Assembly (NCBI GenBank): GCA_001916965.1
Contig: MNTL01000059.1
Coordinates: forward strand, 1 to 64,000
DNA from: Roseburia sp. CAG:10041_57
GTDB taxonomy: Bacteria > Bacillota > Clostridia > Lachnospirales > Lachnospiraceae
Direction of reading: 5' to 3'
Length of the DNA: 64,000 bases
In this document: positions 55,252-63,872 of the stretch, piece after piece
Position numbering within the stretch: the first letter of the stretch is position 1
How the letters are laid out: each line of letters opens with the position of its first letter
Position numbers and translations under genes: made by a program
The notes under the pieces: generated by a model
Told to the model about the DNA's origin: nothing
The model's database searches: none
What the model saw: the letters and a program-made list of their open reading frames with translations, nothing else

Positions 55252-57228
55252 ATGTCTAAGAATAACGGTCTTAAAGTTGGAGTTGCTTCTGCATTACTTG
55301 CTACTGCTGGTGCCGCTGCACTGGTTTCCAAAAATAAGAAGAACGCAGAGCAGAAAAAGACAGCAAAGAAAGTTCGCCAGGAGGAATTAAATAATTTCCG
55401 CAATACAGAACGTGGCAAAAATGCAGTAAACAGCAAAGGTATTTACTATAGCAACGGTAACTATGAAGCATTTGCACGTCCACTGAAGCCAGAAGGTGTT
55501 GATCACAAAAATGCTTATCTGGTAGGAAGCGGTCTTGCATCTCTTGCAGCTGCTTGTTTCCTTGTAAGAGATGGTCAGATGCCTGGTTCCCATATCCATA
55601 TTTTAGAGGCTATGGAAGTTCCCGGCGGTGCATGTGATGGTATCTTTGATCCTACAAGAGGCTATATCATGCGTGGTGGACGTGAGATGGAGAATCATTT
55701 CGAATGTTTATGGGATTTGTTCAGAAGCATTCCTTCTATTGAAACTCCAGGTGTCTCCGTTCTGGATGAATATTACTGGTTAAATAAGAAGGATCCTAAC
55801 TATTCTCTGTGCCGTGCTACTGTCAACAGAGGTGAGGATGCACATACAGATGGCAAATTCAATTTAAGCCAGAAGGGCTGCATGGAGATCATGAAGCTGT
55901 TCATGACTAAGAACGAAGATCTCTATGACAAGACCATCGAAGATGTATTTGATGATGAAGTCTTCAATTCAGATTTCTGGTTATACTGGAGAACTATGTT
56001 CGCATTTGAGAACTGGCATAGTGCTTTGGAAATGAAGTTATACTTCCAGAGATTTATCCATCACATCGGTGGTCTGCCTGACTTCAGCGCATTGAAATTC
56101 ACCAAATACAACCAGTATGAATCCCTGATTCTTCCAATGGTAAAATATCTGGAAGCTGCAGGTGTTACATTTGAATATGGCATTCAGGTAACAAATGTAT
56201 TGTTCAAGAAAGAGGGTGCTAAGAAGATTGCATCCGAGATCGTATGCATCAAGAATGGCGAAGAAACTTCTATTCCTTTAACAGAAAATGACCTTGTATT
56301 CGTTACAAACGGCAGCTGTACAGAAGGTACTATTTATGGTGATCATACACATGCTCCTAACGGTGACGCAGAAGTAAGAAAGAGTGGCTGCTGGGATCTT
56401 TGGAAGAATATCGCAGTACAGGATCCTTCCTTTGGGCATCCTGAGAAATTCTGCTCAGATGTTGAAAAGACAAACTGGGAATCTGCAACTGTTGTTACAT
56501 CCAATGATGAAATTATTTCTTATATTGAGAAAATCTGTAAAAGAAATCCAAGAAGCGGTAATGTTGTTACCGGTGGTATCGTAAGCTGTAAGGATTCCAA
56601 GTGGCTGATGAGCTGGACAATCAACAGACAGCCTCAGTTCAAGAGTGAAGATCCTAACGAAATCAGTGTATGGGTATACTCTCTGTTCACAGATGTACCT
56701 GGAGACTTTGTAAAGAAGCCTATGAAGGACTGTACAGGTGAAGAGATCACTCAGGAATGGTTATATCAGATTGGCGTTCCTGTTGACCGTATTGGTGAAT
56801 TAGCAAAAGATCATGTTACTACAGTTCCTACAATGATGCCTTATATTACTGCATTCTTTATGCCTAGGAGAAAAGGAGACCGTCCTGATGTTATTCCTGA
56901 TGGATGTACTAACTTTGCCTTCCTTGGTCAATTTGCAGAAACTCCAAGAGATACAATCTTTACAACAGAATATTCTGTACGTACCGCTATGGAAGCTGTA
57001 TATGGTCTGCTTCATGTTGACCGTGGTGTACCCGAAGTATGGGGAAGCGTTTATGATATCCGTGACCTGCTCGACAGCAGTGTTAAGTTAATGGATGGCA
57101 AGTCTCCTCTTGAAATCGAATTACCTGGTCCTTTGAATGCATTAAAGAAACCTTTGGTAGGTCTTGTAAAAGGCACTATCATCGAAGATCTGCTTCGTGA
57201 ACACGGCGTATTAAGAGATGATATGTAA
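55252..57228 (+). CDS. ohyA: Oleate hydratase (myosin-cross-reactive antigen family)
   Basis: This is a 658-residue FAD enzyme that adds water to the cis-9 double bond of unsaturated fatty acids, detoxifying them. The FAD-binding block is AYLVGSGLASLAAACFLVRD near residue 85, with EAMEVPGGACDG after it and the substrate-contacting RGGREMENHFECLWD; the late YSVRTAMEAVYGLL is also typical. Unusually, the N-terminus (about 5-24) is a hydrophobic segment followed by many Lys, so the enzyme is probably membrane-attached. ATG 55252 has AGGAAAGGAG upstream; the longer frame from 55165 is not supported. Confidence 0.92.
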   Translation: MSKNNGLKVGVASALLATAGAAALVSKNKKNAEQKKTAKKVRQEELNNFRNTERGKNAVNSKGIYYSNGNYEAFARPLKPEGVDHKNAYLVGSGLASLAAACFLVRDGQMPGSHIHILEAMEVPGGACDGIFDPTRGYIMRGGREMENHFECLWDLFRSIPSIETPGVSVLDEYYWLNKKDPNYSLCRATVNRGEDAHTDGKFNLSQKGCMEIMKLFMTKNEDLYDKTIEDVFDDEVFNSDFWLYWRTMFAFENWHSALEMKLYFQRFIHHIGGLPDFSALKFTKYNQYESLILPMVKYLEAAGVTFEYGIQVTNVLFKKEGAKKIASEIVCIKNGEETSIPLTENDLVFVTNGSCTEGTIYGDHTHAPNGDAEVRKSGCWDLWKNIAVQDPSFGHPEKFCSDVEKTNWESATVVTSNDEIISYIEKICKRNPRSGNVVTGGIVSCKDSKWLMSWTINRQPQFKSEDPNEISVWVYSLFTDVPGDFVKKPMKDCTGEEITQEWLYQIGVPVDRIGELAKDHVTTVPTMMPYITAFFMPRRKGDRPDVIPDGCTNFAFLGQFAETPRDTIFTTEYSVRTAMEAVYGLLHVDRGVPEVWGSVYDIRDLLDSSVKLMDGKSPLEIELPGPLNALKKPLVGLVKGTIIEDLLREHGVLRDDM

Positions 57229-57242
57229 TTTCTATAAATTCA

Positions 57243-57270
57243 GAGCCGGCAGTTATATAGCTGCCGGCTC
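57243..57270 (+). terminator. Terminator of oleate hydratase gene
   Basis: The perfect 10-bp arms GAGCCGGCAG and CTGCCGGCTC enclose an eight-base loop, followed by TTTTT. It lies 14 bases after the stop codon. Confidence 0.92.
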
Positions 57271-57283
57271 TTTTTACTTAAAA

Positions 57284-59002
57284 TTAAAAGTGTAATTTCC
57301 TATATCTGTTGATACATGCAAAAATCTCCTGCTTCCTAGGGATAACCAGATTGCCGGGAATATCACGGTTCTCTATAATTCCCTTCCATCCCTGTTTCAT
57401 GAGTATTTCATATATCTCTTCCACAATCTTCTGTATCGTATGTTCTCCATTCATCTTTCTCTTCTGTGCATATTGCATGATAACAGCCAATGCCTGCATT
57501 TGCTCCGTATCTACCAGCTGTTCCACATATCGCACATCAATACCTGCATGATTGATCATAATAGAATCCAATCCCAGAACCTTTACTTTCAGACGATCCT
57601 GCATCCATTCCTTATCTGCTTTTACTTTCCTATCATAATCAGGTAACTGCGCCTGTTCTATTTCTCCTGTTGTTCCATTTACTCCGGCTTCCCTCGTATA
57701 TTTTACGGCTTCCCCTTTTGCATATTGGGTTATTTCATATGCAGTATAATGATCCATCTGTATGATAAGATCAGCCTTCATAAAATAAGCTCCAGAACTT
57801 CCTGCTACAAGAATTGTAGAGACACCATCTTTTTCATATAGTTCTCTGATTCTGTCAATATAGGGAATGATTGGCTCTTTCTCCTTATGTACCACTCTCT
57901 GCATTAATTCATCTCGTATCATAAAGTTCGTGGCACTTGTATCCTCATCAATTAGCAGAACCTGACTGCCTGCTTCCATCGCTTCCACTACATTAGCTGC
58001 CTGGGATGTACTGCCGCTTGCATCTTCCGTGCAAAATACCTTTGTGTTCTTACCATTGGGTAAATTTCTGATAAACATGGAGATATCTACATGCTGGATG
58101 CTTCTGCCATCCTCTGCACGTATCTTCATCGCTTTATCATCTGTGATCACATATTCTCTTCCATCTCCCGCTATATGATTATATACGCCCAGCTCCAATG
58201 CCTCTAAAAGTGTTGATTTGCCATGATATCCGCCACCCACGATCAAAGTAACGCCTTCAGGAATACCGGTTCCTGTTACAGCTCTTCCAAAAGGAAGCTC
58301 CATTGTGACTTCCAGACTCTTGGGAGATACCCATGCAATTGCATTTTTCATTGGTTTTCCAGACACTCCGGACTCTCTTGGCAAAATTGATCCATTCGCA
58401 ATAAAAGCCACAAGAGAACGCCTTTTTAGCTCCTTACGGATAAAATCCTGATTCATTGCAAGGCCCACTGCCTTTTCAATCTTATCCTGATCCAGACTTT
58501 GATAACGTAAGGATCTATGTACCGCCTCCGGTATATATTCAAACAGAATTTTTATCAGCTCTCCTGCGTTAATTGTCCTTCCATTGGCTGGTAATCCTAT
58601 CTCCATACGCACTATAATGCTGCCATCTCTGTCATTGATTTCACAGGCGCTTCTTTCAAGTACTTCCTGTCCCGGACGACTGATTGCCATTAATCCACTC
58701 TTTCCTGATCCTCTCGCCTTAAAAGAATAATGCTCAATCTGTCTTCCAAACTCTCTCAACAAATAATCCTGTAAGGCTATCTTCTTACATTTCATTTCGT
58801 ATAAATCTCTTGGAAAACCTGCAATCTTATCCGCAACTTCTATTTTTACTCTGGAAGGTGCTGCAAAAGGGTCTCCCTGCACATGTTCTATTACAAATAT
58901 ATATTCATCAAACTTATAAACACCTTTTAATTCTTTATATGCAGGATAACCTTTTCGGTCAATCCTGTCTAATATATTTCTTAATTCCTGCTTTTCTTTC
59001 AT
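57284..59002 (-). CDS. ABC-class predicted ATPase
   Basis: This is a 572-residue soluble protein of the 'predicted ATPase of the ABC class' family. Walker A is GGGYHGKSTLLEALE near residue 257, and VLLIDEDTSATNFMIRDELMQ near 350 is Walker B with a Glu/Asp switch. SGSTSQAANVVEA and VAGSSGAYFMKAD are typical of the family. There are no membrane segments. The function is not established. It is convergent with the oleate hydratase gene and divergent from the esterase. Confidence 0.87.
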   Translation of the reverse strand: MKEKQELRNILDRIDRKGYPAYKELKGVYKFDEYIFVIEHVQGDPFAAPSRVKIEVADKIAGFPRDLYEMKCKKIALQDYLLREFGRQIEHYSFKARGSGKSGLMAISRPGQEVLERSACEINDRDGSIIVRMEIGLPANGRTINAGELIKILFEYIPEAVHRSLRYQSLDQDKIEKAVGLAMNQDFIRKELKRRSLVAFIANGSILPRESGVSGKPMKNAIAWVSPKSLEVTMELPFGRAVTGTGIPEGVTLIVGGGYHGKSTLLEALELGVYNHIAGDGREYVITDDKAMKIRAEDGRSIQHVDISMFIRNLPNGKNTKVFCTEDASGSTSQAANVVEAMEAGSQVLLIDEDTSATNFMIRDELMQRVVHKEKEPIIPYIDRIRELYEKDGVSTILVAGSSGAYFMKADLIIQMDHYTAYEITQYAKGEAVKYTREAGVNGTTGEIEQAQLPDYDRKVKADKEWMQDRLKVKVLGLDSIMINHAGIDVRYVEQLVDTEQMQALAVIMQYAQKRKMNGEHTIQKIVEEIYEILMKQGWKGIIENRDIPGNLVIPRKQEIFACINRYRKLHF

Positions 59003-59134
59003 ATTTTATCTTCTCCATATATTTGACTTTTACGGTCATTTATGATTTTTTGCTTTATTTTCTGCCTGTGTTTTATTATAATCCAAATAGAAGTTAAAAA
59101 ACAGACTTTTATACTTAGAAAGGACCTGCAATTT

Positions 59135-60037
59135 ATGAACGAGAGAAGAAATAGGCGCCTCATGCAGCTTGTACGACATGTGCATGGTTTGATGGATATT
59201 GACGATACCCAGAAAAATCGAGATTCCCAAGATCATCTAGGCAGTCTGTACGCAAATGATAAAAAGTTTATCTTTACAGATAACAATCCGCATAACATGC
59301 ATGGCGAATGGACACACTTTATTTCAGATAAGGAATCCGCTGATAATACAGATGATACCGTCATCTTTTATTGCCACGGAGGTGGCTACATGACTGGCAG
59401 TTGTCTATATGCCAGAAGCCTTACTATGAAACTTGCAAAATATACTCATCACGACGTATTCTGCTTTGATTACAGACTTGCACCTGAACATCCCTATCCA
59501 GCAGCCCTGGAAGACGCTCTGGCAGCCTGGGAACATATTCTAACACAGGGACATGCTCCACAGAATATTATTGTTGCAGGGGACTCTGCAGGTGGTAATC
59601 TGGCACTTGCATTGACATTAACCCTTCGCTTAAAAAACATGGAACTTCCTAAATGCCTCGTTTTATTTTCTCCCTGGACAGATATGACTGCTTCCAGTGA
59701 ATCCTATCAGACAAAGCTTATGCTTGACCCCGTATTAGACCCTGATTATATCCGTAAGGCAGCTTCCAGCTATTTAGCAGGATCTGAAGAAACTTCTCCT
59801 TTTGTTTCTCCTTTGTTTGCTGATCTTACTGGTTTTCCACCTACATACATTCAGGTAGGAGAAAATGAAATATTGCTAGAGGATTCTGTTCAACTCCATC
59901 GTCATCTTCTGGAATGTAATGTATTTACCAGGATTGACATATTTAGTAATATGTGGCATGTATTCCAAATGACGCCTATCCGAACAGCAAGGGAAGCTAT
60001 CTTGAAGGTAAATTCTTTTCTGAAGCATTTACCGTAA
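59135..60037 (+). CDS. HSL-family esterase/lipase
   Basis: This is a 300-residue alpha/beta hydrolase of the hormone-sensitive-lipase family. The oxyanion motif is FYCHGGGYMTGS near residue 80, the nucleophile elbow GDSAGGN near 152, and the His lies in SNMWHVFQM near 274. It hydrolyses short acyl esters. ATG 59135 has AGAAAGGA upstream; the extra hydrophobic residues of the longer frame from 59042 are not supported by a ribosome site. The stop codon lies inside the first copy of the 22-bp iteron, so gene and array are contiguous. Confidence 0.88.
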   Translation: MNERRNRRLMQLVRHVHGLMDIDDTQKNRDSQDHLGSLYANDKKFIFTDNNPHNMHGEWTHFISDKESADNTDDTVIFYCHGGGYMTGSCLYARSLTMKLAKYTHHDVFCFDYRLAPEHPYPAALEDALAAWEHILTQGHAPQNIIVAGDSAGGNLALALTLTLRLKNMELPKCLVLFSPWTDMTASSESYQTKLMLDPVLDPDYIRKAASSYLAGSEETSPFVSPLFADLTGFPPTYIQVGENEILLEDSVQLHRHLLECNVFTRIDIFSNMWHVFQMTPIRTAREAILKVNSFLKHLP

Positions 60038-61026
60038 TTTTTTCATAGCATTTTACAGTCATTCTTTCCTATCTTGTTACTACATTTTGTGGTATCAGAT
60101 AGGAAATTATACTTTATATTGTTTTTGAACTTTACTTTTCATCTTAATTTGATAAATTGCCTATATATAACAGTGATTCTTTTATTTCTATGCAGTTATT
60201 ATTTCACATCCTTGCGGTTACTTTTTTATAGCTTTCAGGTCATTTTTTCATACCTGAACAGTTATCTTTTCATATTTTAACCGTTCTTTTTACACAGCTT
60301 AACCGTTATTCTTATATAGCTTGTGACCTACAGACCGCATATTTACTGCATTTCTTAGCTTCCCTCATACATAATCATACATTCCATACATTACCATACT
60401 TAATATCATACTTATCATACAACATATATTGTTGTTTATCCCAATAAAATATATCTTTAAGATGATTCTTTTCCAGTTGAATAGAAGATCTGTAAAACTC
60501 CTATACTTAAAAATAGTTTATTCAATAGATTTATTTTGTTATTTCAATATAATTTAACCGTTATTTCTTCATACCTATTCAATATTTATCTAAAAATGTA
60601 TTTATTTAACCGTTATTTTTTCATATCTATCAGGTATTTTAACCGTCAAATTTTCATAGCTTCTGATTTATTGAGTCAAAAATCCTCTTTTTTTAACCGT
60701 GAAAATTTCATACCTTGCCAGGAATTCTACAAATTAGTGTATTTTTTTATAGAATAACAGTAATTCTTTCATACCTTTCTAAAATAACCGTCAAAAAATC
60801 ATACCTTGTCAAAAAATCCACTAAAATCAAGGTTTTTGAATATTCTGAAATCTTTTGAATGCATACTTTTTGACTTTTCAGGACAACGTGATTTTGATAT
60901 GTTACCGTAATTTTTTCATTTCTATAAAATTTAGTCCCTTGATTTTACGCTCTTTTATTTGTTTATTAACCGTAATTTTTTCATTTCTTTCGGAAAAATA
61001 TTTAAACCGTCATTTTTTCACATCCT
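60030..61026 (+). repeat. 22-bp iteron array, about 18 direct copies
   Basis: Direct repeats with core ACCGTNATTTTTTCATA, each 22 bases with the trailing CCTT-type end, start near 60030, 60054, 60169, 60191, 60213, 60235, 60257, 60279, 60301, 60556, 60606, 60639, 60695, 60756, 60786, 60903, 60968 and 61005. Seven copies from 60169 to 60322 are exactly head to tail, two helical turns apart. The others are spaced irregularly. All point the same way. This is how replication initiators or partition proteins mark an origin or centromere. There is no credible gene in 60038-61138. Confidence 0.85.
60169..60322 (+). repeat. Head-to-tail heptamer block of iterons
   Basis: Seven consecutive 22-base units have no gap. 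The most conserved positions are the GTTA/GTCA near the start and the T-run followed by CATA/TATA. The exact 22-base period keeps every site on the same DNA face, which suits cooperative binding. Confidence 0.88.
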
Positions 61027-61116
61027 TTGGTGACTATTACAGTCAAAAACAAGTAAAAAGTATTTAAAATGTAAATCTCATTTATATTCTACTTTTTAGT
61101 AGAAAAAAGGTATAAA

Positions 61117-61140
61117 AAAAAGACCGTTTTACGGTCTTTT
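61117..61140 (-). terminator. Terminator of partition operon
   Basis: AAAAGACCG and CGGTCTTTT pair around a short loop, with T- and A-runs outside. It overlaps the stop codon of the RHH protein gene at 61139. Confidence 0.8.
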
Positions 61141-62053
61141 ATAATCCATATTCATCAATAAAATTGTCGAGTAGAGTCTGAATCAGTTCATTAAAGGAAC
61201 CGCCATTCTTAGCACAATAGTTTTCTGCGATTTTTACAGAGGTTGGTTTTAATACCAGAGATTTACGCATTGACTTGGCTTCTCCTTTTGGAGAAAAGAT
61301 ATTCGGTATGTTCTTTCTGCTACCAGTGCTGCGGCGCACAGTTGATGGTTCTGTATATTCGGGTTCTGCTGGTATATATGCAGGTGTTGGTATAGGCTCT
61401 GTTATCTGACTGACTGGAGTCTGAACAGGAATTTCAGTAGTATGTATTGGCGGTTCAACCACATTTGAAGTTATATGTGATGGAGCCTGGACTGCTGTCG
61501 GTTGTGGGATATCAGTTGCTTCTGGCTGATATACTACCTGAGGCACTGACTCTGTATGAGTTTGTGTCTGATATACTGTCTGAGCTTCAGTTACAGTATG
61601 AGAAGCTGTTATCTGATCGTTTATTTGGACTTCAGGTTGAACTTCAGGCATAACATATTTTTCTTCCGGCTGTATCATGACTTCTTCAGGCGTTTTGTTG
61701 AATTGTTCTACCGGTTCTTCTACAACCTGTGGTTCAGGTACTTTCTCTACTTCTATTGTCTGATTGACAATGGTATTTTCTGCATGTAATTCTTGGGGTT
61801 CAGGCTCGTTTTGTTTTTCTATAATGGGTTCGGTAACTTTAGAAACTTCTACAACAGGAGTTGATTGAGATTGTTCTATTTCCTGTTCTACGATTTCAAT
61901 ATGTTTTTCCTCAACCTTTGTTATCTGCTCTTCTGTCTCTTTTATGTTTTCTTTAAGTGGTTCTTTGACACCAGCAGTTTTTAAGTCACCAATATCTTCT
62001 ACATGATGTCCTGATTCCAGTGCTTTCTGTTTTGCCCTTTTAAACTGATTCAT
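61139..62053 (-). CDS. Ribbon-helix-helix partition partner (ParB-like)
   Basis: This is a 304-residue protein. The last ~45 residues (MRKSLVLKPTSVKIAENYC, then GGSFNELIQTLLDNFIDEYG) form a ribbon-helix-helix DNA-binding unit: a beta strand KSLVLKP, then two helices. The first ~250 residues are acidic and Pro/Gln/Thr-rich, without predicted fold, many times longer than the tails of known RHH centromere-binding proteins. A GGGAGG site inside the end of parA precedes ATG 62053, which follows the parA stop directly. It should bind the centromere and stimulate ParA. The iterons at 60-61 kb are candidate targets. Confidence 0.78.
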   Translation of the reverse strand: MNQFKRAKQKALESGHHVEDIGDLKTAGVKEPLKENIKETEEQITKVEEKHIEIVEQEIEQSQSTPVVEVSKVTEPIIEKQNEPEPQELHAENTIVNQTIEVEKVPEPQVVEEPVEQFNKTPEEVMIQPEEKYVMPEVQPEVQINDQITASHTVTEAQTVYQTQTHTESVPQVVYQPEATDIPQPTAVQAPSHITSNVVEPPIHTTEIPVQTPVSQITEPIPTPAYIPAEPEYTEPSTVRRSTGSRKNIPNIFSPKGEAKSMRKSLVLKPTSVKIAENYCAKNGGSFNELIQTLLDNFIDEYGL

Positions 62054-62851
62054 TTAAAAAACCTCCCGAGAAATAAGTTCTTTTATTACTTTTCTGATTG
62101 CAATGGCTGCCTGATGTTGAGGCTGTAATGTAACAATAGGTTCATGATTTAACGAGGTGTCTTTCATTGCTACTGAACCTGGGATTGGAGTTTCAACTAA
62201 TATATCTTTGAATTCATCTTCTGATAAATAATAATCCTGAAGATCTTTTGCAAGATTGATTCGTTTATCAAAATTGTTAATGACCAGAGCCTTTATATTA
62301 TTTTCAATACCTAATGTTTCTATATTTTCTTCCCAGAGGAATGAGAATAATTCTGCACCCTGGATTGCATTCAGGGATACATCGGATACCAAAATAATGG
62401 AATCTACAAAATAAAAGATATTCTGATTGATTACACCAAGGTTAGGGTTGGTATCAAAAATAATGTGTGTATATTGTGAAAAGAATTCTTCATTATTCTT
62501 AAAATAATTCGCAAGTAATTTCTCACGGCCTGCTACGCTGACAAGTAACATTTCAGTCTTGATCAACAGGATATTGGATGGAATGATATCTATATTTGGC
62601 TGTTTCTCTAAAACGTCACTGATGATTAATTCTGATGGATCAATCTTCTTATTATCAAATATGGTTCTAATGTTATTTCTATCCATATCAGAACAATCCA
62701 ATCCTATGTCATTTGTCAGATTACACTGAGGATCACCATCTACGAGCAAAATTTTGTTATTAGGATTCTGTGCCAATGCTCCAGCCAGATTAAAACAAGT
62801 TGTTGTTTTACCAGTTCCACCTTTTAGTGTTCCAAATGCAATTGTCTTCAT
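62054..62851 (-). CDS. parA: ParA-family partition ATPase
   Basis: This is a 265-residue ParA/MinD-type ATPase that moves plasmid copies apart over the nucleoid. The deviant Walker A is LKGGTGKTTTCFNLAGALA at the N-terminus, with LLVDGDPQCNLT as Walker A' and HIIFDTNPNLG as Walker B. There is no N-terminal helix-turn-helix, so it is the short type that leaves operator binding to the RHH partner. It heads a two-gene operon. Confidence 0.93.
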   Translation of the reverse strand: MKTIAFGTLKGGTGKTTTCFNLAGALAQNPNNKILLVDGDPQCNLTNDIGLDCSDMDRNNIRTIFDNKKIDPSELIISDVLEKQPNIDIIPSNILLIKTEMLLVSVAGREKLLANYFKNNEEFFSQYTHIIFDTNPNLGVINQNIFYFVDSIILVSDVSLNAIQGAELFSFLWEENIETLGIENNIKALVINNFDKRINLAKDLQDYYLSEDEFKDILVETPIPGSVAMKDTSLNHEPIVTLQPQHQAAIAIRKVIKELISREVF

Positions 62852-62877
62852 AGTATATTACCCTTCTTATTATAAAA

Positions 62878-62893
62878 TGTATTACATAATACA
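62878..62893. promoter_or_regulatory. Palindromic operator at parA promoter
   Basis: The perfect inverted repeat TGTATT-ACAT-AATACA lies 27 bases before parA and covers the minus-strand -10 box (TAATAC, 62879-62884). It is a likely site for autoregulation by the RHH protein. Confidence 0.6.
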
Positions 62894-62907
62894 ACACACA
62901 ATTTCAA
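62879..62907 (-). promoter_or_regulatory. Promoter of parA operon
   Basis: On the minus strand, -35 TTGAAA (62902-62907), a 17-base spacer and -10 TAATAC (62879-62884) lie just upstream of the parA ribosome site. Confidence 0.65.
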
Positions 62908-63781
62908 TTAGATTCATCATGAAATTTGTCTTTTATATAATACATTATTTTATAGTTTATATATAATATAGCATAATTTTGTTATTACTGCAAGTAATTT
63001 ATATCATCATATCATTTACATGAGCATATATCATTTATTTTATTTTATATTTTAAATGCTATGTATTCATATATTTTTGCATATATTCTTAAATATATTT
63101 TATCTTATATCCTCTATTATATTTGCTCTTGTATTTCTACAGATATTGTCTATGAACCTATATATTATATTTCCAAATATATTTTATTCTATATTTTATA
63201 CTATATTTTTACATACATTATAAATTATACATTATATGTTATTCTAAAATATATTGCTATGTATCTTATGCTATATATTTAAGATTGCGTTATATTTTAT
63301 ATTTTACAATACATTATTTAATGTATGCTAAATTAACATTTTGAATATACTATATAAAATATGCAATGATATATGTAATAACATACACACAAATATGTTC
63401 CAAAACACCTTATATAATATATGCGTATCACAAATATATTATATAATACATGAATAATAAATATAACATTAAATAATGTATTATATAATATATTATACAA
63501 AATAATCTAAAACGTATAACATACGACATAATAAAATATAATGTAAAATATAGATGTAATATATAACATAGTATAAAACAATGCCGAAAATTTCAATAAT
63601 ATTATTATAAAGTATTTTAAAAATATAATTCAAAATATATTGTATAATGTATTATAAAATACACACAGCTTAAACGTACAAAAATGAATAAATATGTATG
63701 ATAAAATAAAATACATAAATAAAAATATATTTTGTGTAAATCAATTAATAGTATTTTGAATTAATACAAAATATTACATTA

Positions 63782-63807
63782 CATATGATATCATATAATA
63801 TCATATG
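63782..63807. repeat. Near-perfect 26-bp palindrome
   Basis: CATATGATAT and ATATCATATG flank six central bases. It is one of the best palindromes in the AT tract and lies 17 bases before a consensus DnaA box. Confidence 0.6.
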
Positions 63808-63823
63808 TATATTATTAAAAAAC

Positions 63824-63832
63824 TGTGGATAA
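63824..63832 (-). promoter_or_regulatory. DnaA box (consensus)
   Basis: TGTGGATAA is the reverse complement of the consensus TTATCCACA, standing in otherwise very AT-rich DNA. Confidence 0.55.
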
Positions 63833-63863
63833 AAGATTAAAAGACATACGCTTCAAATGTAAA

Positions 63864-63872
63864 ATATCCACA
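63864..63872 (+). promoter_or_regulatory. DnaA box (one mismatch)
   Basis: ATATCCACA differs from TTATCCACA at the first base. It lies 31 bases from, and in opposite orientation to, the consensus box at 63824. Confidence 0.45.

Noticed and set aside
60030..61026. CRISPR array
   Set aside because: The units are contiguous or irregularly spaced, degenerate, without uniform unique spacers, and no cas gene is present.
60074..61067. Several 68-73 codon frames across the iteron array
   Set aside because: They follow the T-rich repeats, lack ribosome sites and have only Phe/Tyr/Leu-rich translations.
63061..63282. 73-codon frame rich in Tyr, Ile and Leu in the AT tract
   Set aside because: It is a composition artefact: repeated TAT/ATA triplets, no ribosome site and no domain.
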